Under the pieces are notes generated by a model, which ran no database searches, had not been told where the DNA came from, and was given only the letters and a program-made list of their open reading frames with translations. This document shows, piece by piece, positions 42,742 to 52,448 of a stretch of DNA of 64,000 nucleotides. Location: positions 992,001-1,056,000 of the forward strand of contig NZ_JBDPGJ010000001.1 in assembly GCF_040839445.1 (NCBI RefSeq), in the 5' to 3' direction. The DNA is from Aquibium pacificus (GTDB lineage Bacteria > Pseudomonadota > Alphaproteobacteria > Rhizobiales > Rhizobiaceae). How positions within the stretch are numbered: position 1 is the stretch's first letter; each line of letters starts with the position of its first letter. A program made the translations under genes and the position numbers.

Positions 42742-44055
42742 TCAGTCTTTTCCCAGAAGTGCCGCCCAGCGTGGCGCGCGCCGCGTCACCGCGGCGACCA
42801 GCGCGTCGCATTCCGCGTCCCCGATCGGCAGGCTGAGCGCCATTAGCCCGCGCCGGGCGGTGTAGAAGCCGTCTTCCAGCAGGTCGAAAAAGACGAGGTC
42901 ACGCATCCGCTGGTCGGCTCCGGCGAGGTCGCCCGGTCGTTTCGGCTCGGTCCCCAGCGGGTGGATGTTCATCAGCGAGCCGATCCCCGAGACCACCAGG
43001 TCGGCGCCGGCTTCGGACAGAACCGCGTTGATCCGCCGCCGCAGCGCCTCGCCCCGGGCGTTGAGTTCAAGAATGGCGGAGGGCGTCAGCCGCTTGGTCA
43101 GTCCGGCAAGGCCCGCGGCCATGGTGAGAACGTTGTTGTTGAAGGTGCCGGCATGCGGAAGCGAGCCGGATCGCGAAGGATCGAAGTGGGACATGATCTC
43201 GGCGCGGCCCCCGAAGGCGCCGAAGGACATGCCGCCGCCGATGTACTTGCCGAGCGTGGTGAGGTCAGGCCGTATCCCCAGTTCGGACTGCAGCCCGCCC
43301 GGGCCGAGCCGGGACGTCATCACCTCGTCGAAGACGAGCAGGGCGCCGACCGCCTCGGTCTCCTCGCGCAGCATCCGGAGGAAGGCGGGGTCGCCCGGAA
43401 TGCAGCCGCCGCTGCCCATCATCGGTTCGACGATCACGCAGGCGAGGTCGGGACCGGCGTCCCGGATCGCCTGACGCGTCGCCTCGACATCGTTGAAACG
43501 GGAGAAAACATAGTCGTGCGGCACGTTGACCGGGACCTCGGAGGCGGGAAACGTCAGGGTACCGCCGTGATACGCGCCCTCGAACACCATCACCTTGCCG
43601 CGCCCGGTCGCGTGCTTGGCGAGAGCCAGAGCCAGCACGTTCGCCTCGGTGCCCGAATTCGTGAAGCGCAGCAGTTCCATCGACGGGAAGCGGTCCTTTA
43701 TCGCCTCGGCGAACGCCGCTTCCTGTGGCCCGTGGCTTCCGAGGTTCACGCCGTTGGCGACCGCCTGGCCGATGGCCTCCGCGATCACGGGATCGGAATG
43801 TCCGAAGAGACCCGCCGTGAACTCGCCGAGGAAATCGACATAGGTGTGGCCATCCGCGTCCTTGAGGCGGCAGCCGGTGCCCGAGATCATCGTGAGCGGG
43901 AAGGGGGTGTAGTAGAGCACGGTGCGCGTATTGCCGCCCGGCATCAGCTGCCGCGCCCTTTCGTGGCGCGCATGGCTCTCGGGATTGGCCGCGCGATAAG
44001 CCTCGACCGCATCCGCGAGCGCCGCCGACAATGCGTTGTGACCCTGCATCGTCAT
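42742..44055 (-). CDS. class III beta-amino acid aminotransferase
   Basis: This 437-residue PLP enzyme of fold type I has catalytic K270 in TLGKYIGGGMSFGAFGG, PLP-binding D243 in VFDEVMTSRL, SGTEAN at 135-139 and HAGTFNNN. The N-terminal PGGNTRTVLYYTPFPLT (R44) and the blocks GHSDP..., LRFTNSGTEAN and VEPMMGSGGCIP match beta-phenylalanine-type aminotransferases closely. In those enzymes the equivalent Arg binds the beta-amino acid carboxylate. Glutamate-1-semialdehyde aminomutase is the nearest alternative. It probably converts a beta-amino acid to a beta-keto acid. Starts at 44055 or 44049 are both possible. Confidence 0.85.
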   Translation of the reverse strand: MTMQGHNALSAALADAVEAYRAANPESHARHERARQLMPGGNTRTVLYYTPFPLTMISGTGCRLKDADGHTYVDFLGEFTAGLFGHSDPVIAEAIGQAVANGVNLGSHGPQEAAFAEAIKDRFPSMELLRFTNSGTEANVLALALAKHATGRGKVMVFEGAYHGGTLTFPASEVPVNVPHDYVFSRFNDVEATRQAIRDAGPDLACVIVEPMMGSGGCIPGDPAFLRMLREETEAVGALLVFDEVMTSRLGPGGLQSELGIRPDLTTLGKYIGGGMSFGAFGGRAEIMSHFDPSRSGSLPHAGTFNNNVLTMAAGLAGLTKRLTPSAILELNARGEALRRRINAVLSEAGADLVVSGIGSLMNIHPLGTEPKRPGDLAGADQRMRDLVFFDLLEDGFYTARRGLMALSLPIGDAECDALVAAVTRRAPRWAALLGKD

Positions 44056-44101
44056 CGCGCCGACCTCGGACCTGCGACCGGCCAACGGGCGTGACCCATC
44101 T

Positions 44102-44896
44102 TCATTCTTCCCACTCGACGTTCCCGTCGACGCCGATCATCTGTCCCGAGATACGGGCGCCCGCCGGCGAGGCAAGAAACGCGATCATAGCGGCGATGTC
44201 TTCCGGTTCCACCATGGTGCGCAGCGAGACATATCGCAGAAGCTGCCGCTCGTACTCGTTCCGGTCGACCCCGAGCGCGGACGCCTTCGCATCGATCACG
44301 CGATTGATGCGGTCGCCGCGAATGGCTCCGGGGAGGATGGCGTTGACCCTGATGCCGTACGGACCCAGTTCACGGGCGAGGTTCTTCGTGAGGCTGAGCA
44401 CCGCGCCCTTGGTCACCACGTAGGGCAGTCTCATGGGAAGGCCGACCTTGGCACTCCCGGAGGAGATGTTGAGGATGAGGCCGCTCCGCTGCGCCTTCAT
44501 GCCCGGTATCACGGCACGGGCGAACAGGAAGTGGCTCGTCAGGTTGATGCGGATGGACTCATTCCAGTCCTGGAGCGTGATGTCCTCGGCATTCGCGGTC
44601 GGGCCGGCGATACCGACATTGTTGACGAGCAGGTCGACCCGGCTGCCGGCCCGGCGAACGATGTCCTCTACGGCGCCCTCGTCGCCTGCGTCGGCGTGAA
44701 TGGTCTGGATTGTGGCATTGCGCGACACAAGATCGTCCAGCCCCTGCGGGTTGACGTCGCAGGCGAAGACTTGCGCACCGGCCTTGGCCAGCGTCGCCGC
44801 GATGACGGAGCCGGCACCGCCGCCGGCTGCCGTCACGATTGCGACCTGACCTTGGAGGAGCAATTCAGCCACTGGCTCGGCGCTTTCCAGTTCCAT
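44102..44896 (-). CDS. SDR-family oxidoreductase
   Basis: This classical SDR of about 264 residues has the dinucleotide motif TAAGGGAGSVIA (a slightly unusual TGxxxGxG version with A for G in the first position), an acidic residue after beta-2 (ACDVN, favouring NAD), NNVGIAG, ISSGSAKVG and the Y-x3-K pair in PYVVTKGA. It is the first gene of the catabolic operon. It is likely to oxidise a hydroxyl substituent of the imported compound or reduce a ketone. The start could also be a TTG at 44914, but that codon lies inside the CTGATATAGCA operator. Confidence 0.82.
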   Translation of the reverse strand: MELESAEPVAELLLQGQVAIVTAAGGGAGSVIAATLAKAGAQVFACDVNPQGLDDLVSRNATIQTIHADAGDEGAVEDIVRRAGSRVDLLVNNVGIAGPTANAEDITLQDWNESIRINLTSHFLFARAVIPGMKAQRSGLILNISSGSAKVGLPMRLPYVVTKGAVLSLTKNLARELGPYGIRVNAILPGAIRGDRINRVIDAKASALGVDRNEYERQLLRYVSLRTMVEPEDIAAMIAFLASPAGARISGQMIGVDGNVEWEE

Positions 44897-44902
44897 GTCA
44901 AA

Positions 44903-44914
44903 CTGATATAGCAA
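44903..44914. promoter_or_regulatory. CTGATAT-type operator ahead of the catabolic operon
   Basis: CTGATATAGCA at 44903-44913 matches 10 of the first 11 bases of the CTGATATCGCAG sites at 34243 and 34283 (the C at position 8 is A). It sits only seven bases from the SDR start, a position suited to repression. Confidence 0.55.
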
Positions 44915-45044
44915 AAACAGCAGAAAAGACGCTCGATGTCAATTTGCCATTGCACAACGATATCCGACGATCGGCCGCTGCGGCATGTCCCCGATCCCGT
45001 CTGAGCCCCGGCTCGGCATTCACTCGCAAGTTAACAACAATGCT

Positions 45045-45079
45045 TAGCACGAGTACATAGCCGTGCTATGGCGTATCAG
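45045..45079. promoter_or_regulatory. inverted repeat at the GntR promoter
   Basis: TAGCACG (45045-45051) and CGTGCTA (45062-45068) form a perfect 7-bp inverted repeat with a 10-base spacer, just upstream of the GntR gene. A reverse CTGATA half-site (TATCAG, 45074-45079) follows. This may be the autoregulatory site of the regulator. The intergenic region has no other obvious structure. Confidence 0.45.
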
Positions 45080-45089
45080 CGGAGGCGCG

Positions 45090-45806
45090 ATGTCGGAAGT
45101 CAAAAGGCGGCCCGGACCCGGTCGGCAGAAGTCGCAGGCACCCGACCTGGACGCGATCGACGTTATGCTTCCCGAAACGGTCGAGAGGCAGGTCTATCGC
45201 AGCATTCGCCAGGCCATGATGAGCGGCCGTGTTGCGCCCGGCACATCACTTACCAGCCGCTCGCTCGCCCATGTGCTCAAGGTCAGCGCGCAGCCGGTGC
45301 GCGACGCATTGAAGCGTCTGGAAGCGGACGGCGCGTTGGAGGGGCGTCCGCAGAGCGGTTTTTTCCTGCGGCACGTCTCGCAACAGGAGTACCGCGAGAT
45401 CATCGAGATCCGCCAGCGCCTCGAGGGCCTGGCCGCCCGCGTCGCGATTGGCAACGTGGACGCCGCCACGATCGGCAAGCTCGAGCGGATCAACGAACGG
45501 ATGGCCCGCCTCGAAGCCGCCAAGGAAGTTCTTGCCGAGAACTACCGTTTTCATTTTACCATTTATCGCATGTCGTACAGGCCGACGCTCCTGGCCCTGA
45601 TCGAGAACCTCTGGGTCCGCATTGGCCCCGCCCTCCATCATCATCCCTATAAGATCAGCAGCACGGTTACGATGGCGCGGCACAACGATATCATCCAGGC
45701 CCTGAAGGACAGGGACGCCGATGCGATCGAGGCAGCGATCGCGATCGATCTTGGCGAGGCCGCCGATCTCGTGGTTCCGCGCTTGCCGCAATCCGTCGAC
45801 GCCTGA
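45090..45806 (+). CDS. GntR-family regulator (FCD subfamily)
   Basis: This 238-residue regulator has an N-terminal winged helix (RQVYRSIRQAMMSGRVAPGTSLTSRSLAHVLKVSAQPVRDALKRLEADGAL) and an all-helical FCD effector domain (EIIEIRQRLEGLAARVA, NYRFHFTIYRMSYRP, HNDIIQALKDRDADAIEAAI). FCD proteins usually sense a carboxylate. The start at 45090 follows GGAGG; an in-frame TTG- or ATG-like start at 45063 would overlap the inverted repeat. It is transcribed away from the SDR-to-BKACE operon and probably represses it until the substrate or a keto acid is present. Confidence 0.9.
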   Translation: MSEVKRRPGPGRQKSQAPDLDAIDVMLPETVERQVYRSIRQAMMSGRVAPGTSLTSRSLAHVLKVSAQPVRDALKRLEADGALEGRPQSGFFLRHVSQQEYREIIEIRQRLEGLAARVAIGNVDAATIGKLERINERMARLEAAKEVLAENYRFHFTIYRMSYRPTLLALIENLWVRIGPALHHHPYKISSTVTMARHNDIIQALKDRDADAIEAAIAIDLGEAADLVVPRLPQSVDA

Positions 45807-45973
45807 CGGGCAGCGTCTCGACGAGTTCGGCCGGATCGGTCCGAGCGAGGGATTTCGCCGTCCGCAGAGGACACGGCTGTCAATAGCCCATCACGGGGCG
45901 GGGGAGTCGCCGCCGGGACCCTGAAATCTGATAGGGAGGCAGCGTCACCTGATTCTCGGACGAAAGGCCCGAC

Positions 45974-47776
<1,803 letters not shown>

Positions 47777-47885
47777 TCCCGGGAGCTCGCGGTGATGCGG
47801 TCGAATTCACCAGGACCTTCGTGCGCCTCCCGCTCTTGCGCGGCATCCGGCGCGACCTCCGGCCCATGCCGTGCACGACGGCAGT

Positions 47886-47899
47886 TTGCTCCGGGGCAA
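47886..47899. promoter_or_regulatory. Crp/Fnr-type site TTG-N8-CAA upstream of its own regulator
   Basis: TTTGCTCC and GGGGCAAA (47885-47900) form a near-perfect inverted repeat with a TTG-N8-CAA core. It lies about 54 bases upstream of the Crp/Fnr regulator start. A second TTG-N8-CAA site with the same outer bases is at 48999-49012. The core resembles the TTGCG-N4-type NnrR sites of alphaproteobacteria. Confidence 0.55.
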
Positions 47900-47946
47900 A
47901 CTAAGGGTAGAAACCACGAGAGCCTCGTCTTTCGGGAAACCGCCGC

Positions 47947-48645
47947 ATGCCCCTCGACAGGTCCTTGATCTCCGGACTTCCCGCCTTCGCCGGCCTCGGC
48001 GGAGCCGATCTCGACGCGGTCCTGTCGATGGCGCGTTCGTCGCGCTTTGCGAAGGACGCGGAGGTCTTCTCCCAGGACGAGGAAGCGCACCAGTTCTTCC
48101 TGCTTCTCTCCGGCCACGTGAGGGTCGTCCGGACGACGCCCGCCGGCGACCAGGTCATCGCGCGCTACATCAACGAGGGCGAACTCTTCGGTATTGCCGT
48201 CGCGATGGGGCGCACGACCTATCCGGCAAGCGCGGTCGCCGCGGTCGACTGTGTCGTTCTCTCCTGGCCGAACGGTGCCTGGCAGCCGTTGCAGGCCCGT
48301 TTTCCGGGGTTCGGGACGAACGCCTACCAGACCATCGGAACGCGTCTGCAGGAGACCCAGGCGCGGGTGGTCGAGATGTCGACCCAGCAGGTCGAGCAGA
48401 GGATCGCCAGCGCGGTGCTGCGGCTGGTCAATCAGTCCGGCCGCAAGACCGACGACGGCATCGAGATCGACTTTCCGATCACGCGCCAGGACATCGCGGA
48501 GATGACCGGAACCACGCTTCACACGGTAAGCCGGACCCTGAGCGGCTGGGAGGACGAAGGGATCGTGCGCAGCAGCCGCCAGAAGGTCACCGTGACCGAC
48601 CCGCACGCCCTCATGCTGGTGGCGGAAAGCCGGCGCGGGAAGTAG
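47947..48645 (+). CDS. Crp/Fnr-family regulator without N-terminal cysteines (NnrR/Dnr-like)
   Basis: This 232-residue regulator has a cyclic-nucleotide-like domain (FSQDEEAHQFFLLLSGHVRVVRTTPAGDQVIARYINEGELFGIA), a dimerisation helix and a winged helix (ITRQDIAEMTGTTLHTVSRTLSGWEDEGIVRSSRQKVTV). It lacks the Fnr cluster cysteines, so it is not an oxygen sensor of the FnrN type. The layout fits Dnr/NnrR-type nitric-oxide sensors, which bind heme, but no denitrification gene is in the window. The recognition helix keeps T..T.SR, and the site upstream suggests autoregulation. Confidence 0.85.
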   Translation: MPLDRSLISGLPAFAGLGGADLDAVLSMARSSRFAKDAEVFSQDEEAHQFFLLLSGHVRVVRTTPAGDQVIARYINEGELFGIAVAMGRTTYPASAVAAVDCVVLSWPNGAWQPLQARFPGFGTNAYQTIGTRLQETQARVVEMSTQQVEQRIASAVLRLVNQSGRKTDDGIEIDFPITRQDIAEMTGTTLHTVSRTLSGWEDEGIVRSSRQKVTVTDPHALMLVAESRRGK

Positions 48646-48685
48646 CCTGCCTTCCTCGGTGCAAATCCTGGGCGCAAGGACAACG

Positions 48686-48946
48686 TCATGGCTCCCGGGC
48701 GTCCGCCGTGTCGAAGGCGGAAGGCGCGGTCGCCCCGGCGTCCTGCCGCATTGCGGAAAGGAGTTCCTTCGCGACGGCTTCCTCATCCAGCTTGTGGGCG
48801 TCGCAGGCGTCACCGATCGTATGGAACGTGCCGATCGGACAGCCGATGCAGAGCATCTGCCTGCGCATGAAGACCCGGATGGTGGCGGGCCACCGGCGCA
48901 TGATCTCGTCGACAGGCATGTCCGCATCGATGTTGGCAGGCTTCAT
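48686..48946 (-). CDS. DUF1858 domain protein
   Basis: This 86-residue protein is a DUF1858 domain: MPVDEIMRRWPATIRVFMRRQMLCIGCPIGTFHTIGDACDAHKLDE, with the redox-type CIGCP motif and a C-terminal helix. The family is often found with hemerythrin or Fe-S repair proteins and may bind a cofactor or metal through the cysteines. It converges with the Crp/Fnr regulator gene, and its own promoter region holds a TTG-N8-CAA site. GGAG sits seven bases before the start. Confidence 0.85.
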   Translation of the reverse strand: MKPANIDADMPVDEIMRRWPATIRVFMRRQMLCIGCPIGTFHTIGDACDAHKLDEEAVAKELLSAMRQDAGATAPSAFDTADAREP

Positions 48947-48998
48947 GAACTGGCTCCGGTCGTCTCAGCCACTCAAGCCGGGTCATCGCTTGCGAACG

Positions 48999-49012
48999 TT
49001 GTTCCCGCGCAA
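48999..49012. promoter_or_regulatory. Crp/Fnr-type site upstream of DUF1858 gene
   Basis: On the minus strand this reads TTGCGCGGGAACAA (TTG-N8-CAA). The centre is about 60 bases upstream of the DUF1858 start, the usual activator position. It matches the site at 47886-47899 in its TTG/CAA frame and in a C/G-rich core. Confidence 0.5.
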
Positions 49013-49063
49013 ACTTCGTTGCGATTGTAGCCGACGCAGGATCCGGCCTCAGCACCCGCTCCG

Positions 49064-49777
49064 TCAGAGTTCCAGCGCATCCCGAAGCGCCAGGCCGGCG
49101 CTCCTGCGCAGGTCGAGGTCTGCCTCGATGTGGTCGATGTGGCGCAGCACAAGCGTCCGCGCCGCCTCGGCATCGCCCTTTTCCAGCGCATCGACGATGC
49201 CGCCATGCTCCTGGTGGCCACAGCTCGAGGCGCCGGAGCGCCCGTAGAGCGCGATCACTAGCGAGGAGCGGGCGACGAGTTCCTCCATGAAGCGGCGCAG
49301 GATAGCGTTACCGCTCATGGTTGCCAGCATCAGGTGGAACTCGCCCGACGCCTTGATCTCGTCGCGTCGCGCGCCGGGTCCGTGGCGATCCATGTGATGT
49401 CGTTCCTCGCCGAGATGACGCCTCAGTGTGCCGACATCGGCGGGGGATATCCGGGTGCAGATGGCCTCCACGATACCGGGCTCGACCACCCTGCGGGCAG
49501 CGAAAACGTGTCGGGCTTCCTCGGGGGAGGGGTCGGCGACGTAGGCGCCGCGATTGCGCTCGATGCGCACCAGTCCTTCGAAGGCGAGCATCTGCAGGGC
49601 CGCGCGTGCCACGGTGCGGCTGACGTCGAACAGCGCCCCGACCTCGCTTTCGGCGAGTTTTGCGCCGGGCGCCAGCCTGCGGTCGACGATCGCGTCGCGC
49701 AGCCGGTCGCGGATGGCCTGCGAACGGTCCTCAGGCGCGTCCCGGTGCCCCAGCGGGCTTGCATCCATGATGTTCAT
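49064..49777 (-). CDS. GntR-family regulator (FCD subfamily)
   Basis: This 237-residue protein has the winged-helix start RDRLRDAIVDRRLAPGAKLAESEVGALFDVSRTVARAALQMLAFEGLVRIERNRGAYV and an FCD domain (EFHLMLATMSGNAILRRFMEELVARSSLVIALY, with His metal ligands such as ECHLM-like EFHLM and HQEHGGIVDALEKGD). ATG 49777 and 49768 are both plausible. It is divergent from a PotABCD-type importer plus racemase and acetyltransferase, which it probably regulates. GTGTAC-containing sites lie in the intergenic region. Confidence 0.88.
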   Translation of the reverse strand: MNIMDASPLGHRDAPEDRSQAIRDRLRDAIVDRRLAPGAKLAESEVGALFDVSRTVARAALQMLAFEGLVRIERNRGAYVADPSPEEARHVFAARRVVEPGIVEAICTRISPADVGTLRRHLGEERHHMDRHGPGARRDEIKASGEFHLMLATMSGNAILRRFMEELVARSSLVIALYGRSGASSCGHQEHGGIVDALEKGDAEAARTLVLRHIDHIEADLDLRRSAGLALRDALEL

Positions 49778-49857
49778 TCCGGTCGAACTCCCCGACCCCT
49801 TCTACCCGGAATCGCAGCAGAAGGAAGAGCCGTTCTTGTCGCAATCTGTCTGCTGGA

Positions 49858-49891
49858 TTGTGTACAATCAATGATCTTCGAGGTGTACAAA
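49858..49891. promoter_or_regulatory. paired GTGTACAA sites, likely GntR operators
   Basis: TTGTGTACAA (49858-49867) and GGTGTACAAA (49882-49891) share the core GTGTACAA with a 23-24 base period (about two helical turns), in the region between the GntR gene and the divergent ABC operon. FCD-type GntR proteins often bind TGT-N-ACA-like palindromes. Confidence 0.5.
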
Positions 49892-50039
49892 CGCCCAGAA
49901 TTTAGGCAAGCGATTGTCGCGCTCACAAGTCGGGCATTTGTGGTCAGGGCCAAAAACCCAACGCGAACAACGCGGTGATCGCAGCCGTCCCATCTGGCAC
50001 GCATGATGCATTGCAACATCGAGCCACGAGGGACGCAGC

Positions 50040-51128
50040 ATGAGCAAGGCCGCCGCGATCGACATCGCCTCCGTCTCCAAACTCTACGGCACGACCGCCG
50101 CCGTGCGGTCGATCAGTCTCAAGGTCCCTGCCGGAAGCTACTGCTGCCTGCTCGGCCCATCAGGCTGCGGCAAGTCGACGACGCTGCGCATGATCGCGGG
50201 CCACGAGAGCATCACGTCGGGTGACGTGCGGCTCGGCAACACGGTCGTGACCGACCTGCCGCCGGCCCGCCGCGGCACGGCCATGATGTTCCAGTCCTAC
50301 GCGCTGTTCCCGCATCTCGACGTCACCGACAACGTCGCCTTCAGCCTGAAGATGAAGGGGGTGTCGAAGGATGAGCGCCGCGCGCGTGCGGTGGAGATGC
50401 TGAAGCTCGTCCACATGGAAACCTTCGCAACGCGCAAGCCGGCGCAACTGTCGGGCGGGCAGCAGCAGCGCGTCGCACTGGCGCGGGCACTGATCACCGA
50501 TCCCGAGGCGCTGCTTCTCGACGAGCCGCTGTCGGCACTGGACCCCTTCCTGAAGATCAGGATGCGGGCCGAACTCAAGCGCCTGCAATCCACGCTCGGC
50601 ATCACCTTCGTCCACGTCACGCACAGCCAGGAGGAGGCGATGGCGCTGGCCGATCTGGTCGTGGTGATGAACGACGGGCGCATCGAGCAGGCAGCCGAGC
50701 CGCGCACCGTCTTCGAGCGGCCCGCCACCGCCTTCGTGGCGCGCTTCATGGGCGACCACAACGTCATCGCCGGCCGGGTGGTCGAACGCAATGCGACCGG
50801 CATCTCGATCGAGGTCGATAGCGGCGGCCGCTTCCGCGCCGAGGGAGCCGTGCGCGAGGTCGGCGAGACGGCCGACATCGCCGTGCGCACCGATCACGTC
50901 CGCATCGCCGGAGACGCTGAGCCGGGGCTCGGATTCACCGGCACCGTCACCAACGTCGAATATCGCGGCTCGTCGGTGACGCTCACCGCGAGCGGCGCCG
51001 GCATCGAGGATTTCACGGCCATCGTCAGCGACACGGACTTCTTCGCCCGGCCGGTTGCGGTCGGCGACACCGTGCCGCTGGCGTGGCAGGCGGAGGATGC
51101 GCTCGTCCTCGGCCGTCTGGATTCATGA
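50040..51128 (+). CDS. ABC transporter ATPase (PotA-like)
   Basis: This 362-residue ATPase has Walker A LLGPSGCGKSTTLRMIAGHE, signature LSGGQQQRVALARAL, Walker B LLLDEPLSALDPFLKI, and a C-terminal TOBE-type extension (DIAVRTDHVRIAGDAEPG, VEYRGSSVTLTASG). The Q-loop region MMFQSYALFPHLDV is typical of spermidine/putrescine, thiamine and iron importers. GAGGGA precedes the start. It is the first gene of an operon with a Tat-exported binding protein and two permeases. The cargo is unknown; the racemase and acetyltransferase downstream suggest an amino-acid-like or hydantoin-like compound. Confidence 0.9.
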   Translation: MSKAAAIDIASVSKLYGTTAAVRSISLKVPAGSYCCLLGPSGCGKSTTLRMIAGHESITSGDVRLGNTVVTDLPPARRGTAMMFQSYALFPHLDVTDNVAFSLKMKGVSKDERRARAVEMLKLVHMETFATRKPAQLSGGQQQRVALARALITDPEALLLDEPLSALDPFLKIRMRAELKRLQSTLGITFVHVTHSQEEAMALADLVVVMNDGRIEQAAEPRTVFERPATAFVARFMGDHNVIAGRVVERNATGISIEVDSGGRFRAEGAVREVGETADIAVRTDHVRIAGDAEPGLGFTGTVTNVEYRGSSVTLTASGAGIEDFTAIVSDTDFFARPVAVGDTVPLAWQAEDALVLGRLDS

Positions 51129-51156
51129 GCGCGAGCACCAGAACAGGGGAACTGAG

Positions 51157-52440
51157 ATGACCAAAGAAACGACGGGCGGCATCAGCCGGCGCAAACTGCT
51201 GAAGACGGGCGCGGCGGCGGCGGGCCTTGCGGCCGGCTCCGGCATGATCACCGGATTCCCGACCATCTGGGCGCAGAACCCGATCACGCTGCGCCAGTTC
51301 GGCACCGGCGTGTCGAACCTCAATGCCATCGCCGACAAGTGCAAGGAAGACCTCGGCATCACGCTCGAGATGACCGCGACCGATTCCGATGCCGCCGCGC
51401 AGCGCGCGGTGACCCAGCCGGACAGCTACGACATCGCCGACATCGAATACTGGATCGCCAAGAAGGTCTATCCGGCCGGCGTCATGCAGCCGATGCAGAC
51501 GAGCCGGCTCAAGTACTACGACAAGATCGTGCCGCTCTTCATCACCGGCAAGCTCACGCCCGACAGCGTCATCGCGCAGGGTACGGCGCCGCACACCGTC
51601 GGCTTCGTGGAATCGCAGGATTCGACCACCTTCGCCACCGAACCGACCGAATGGATGACGATGGTGCCGACGATCTACAACGCCGACACGCTCGGCATCC
51701 GGCCAGACCTCGTCGGCCGCGACATCACCACCTGGGCCGACATCATGGACCCGGCCTTCAAAGGCAAGACCTCGATCCTCAACATCCCCTCGATCGGCAT
51801 CATGGACGCCGCCATGATCATGGAGGCGATGGGCGAGGTGAAATACGCCGACAAGGGCAACATGACCAAGGAGGAGATCGACAAGACCATCGATTTCTTG
51901 ATCGCGGCCAAGCGCGACGGCCAGTTCCGCGCCTTCTGGAAGTCCTTCGACGAGAGCGTCAACCTGATGGCCTCGGGCGAGGTCGTCATCCAGTCCATGT
52001 GGTCGCCGGCGGTGGCAGCGGTGCGCTCGCGTGGCATTCCCTGCGTCTACCAGCCGCTCAAGGAAGGCTATCGCTCCTGGGGCGGCGGCATCGGCCTCGC
52101 CAAGCATCTCGAAGGCGCCAAGCTCGACGCGGCCTACGAGTACATCGACTGGTACCTCTCCGGCTGGGTCGGCGCCTACCTCAACCGCCAGGGCTACTAC
52201 TCCGCCGCGATGGAGACGGCCAAGGAGTACATGAGCGCGGACGAGTGGGGCTTCTGGGTCGAGGGCAAGCCGGCGCAGGGCGACATCCTCGCCCCCGACG
52301 GCAAGGTCATGGAAAAGGCGGGCGCCGTGCGCGACGGCGGTTCCTTCGAGGAGCGCATGGGCGCGGTCGCCTGCTGGAACTCGGTCATGGACGAGGATCG
52401 CTACATGGTCCGCCGCTGGAACGAGTTCATCGCCTCCTGA
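51157..52440 (+). CDS. ABC extracellular solute-binding protein (PotD-like, Tat signal)
   Basis: This 427-residue protein carries the Tat signal SRRKLLKTGAAAAGLAAGSG and then a type II binding fold: ITLRQFGTGVSNLNAIADKC, and NADTLGIRPDLVGRDITTWADIMDPAFKGKTSIL. It continues with WGGGIGLAKHLEGAKLDAAYEYIDWYLSGWVGAYLNRQGYYSA, matching family 1 (PotD/PotF) proteins. The start at 51157 follows AGGGGA; the longer frame from 51055 overlaps the ATPase. It provides substrate to the downstream permeases. Confidence 0.9.
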   Translation: MTKETTGGISRRKLLKTGAAAAGLAAGSGMITGFPTIWAQNPITLRQFGTGVSNLNAIADKCKEDLGITLEMTATDSDAAAQRAVTQPDSYDIADIEYWIAKKVYPAGVMQPMQTSRLKYYDKIVPLFITGKLTPDSVIAQGTAPHTVGFVESQDSTTFATEPTEWMTMVPTIYNADTLGIRPDLVGRDITTWADIMDPAFKGKTSILNIPSIGIMDAAMIMEAMGEVKYADKGNMTKEEIDKTIDFLIAAKRDGQFRAFWKSFDESVNLMASGEVVIQSMWSPAVAAVRSRGIPCVYQPLKEGYRSWGGGIGLAKHLEGAKLDAAYEYIDWYLSGWVGAYLNRQGYYSAAMETAKEYMSADEWGFWVEGKPAQGDILAPDGKVMEKAGAVRDGGSFEERMGAVACWNSVMDEDRYMVRRWNEFIAS

Positions 52441-52448
52441 TGAGAACG

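Noticed and set aside
40974..42836. 620-residue plus-strand frame opposite HyuA
   Set aside because: Antisense shadow of the hyuA coding frame; no motif and no start signal.
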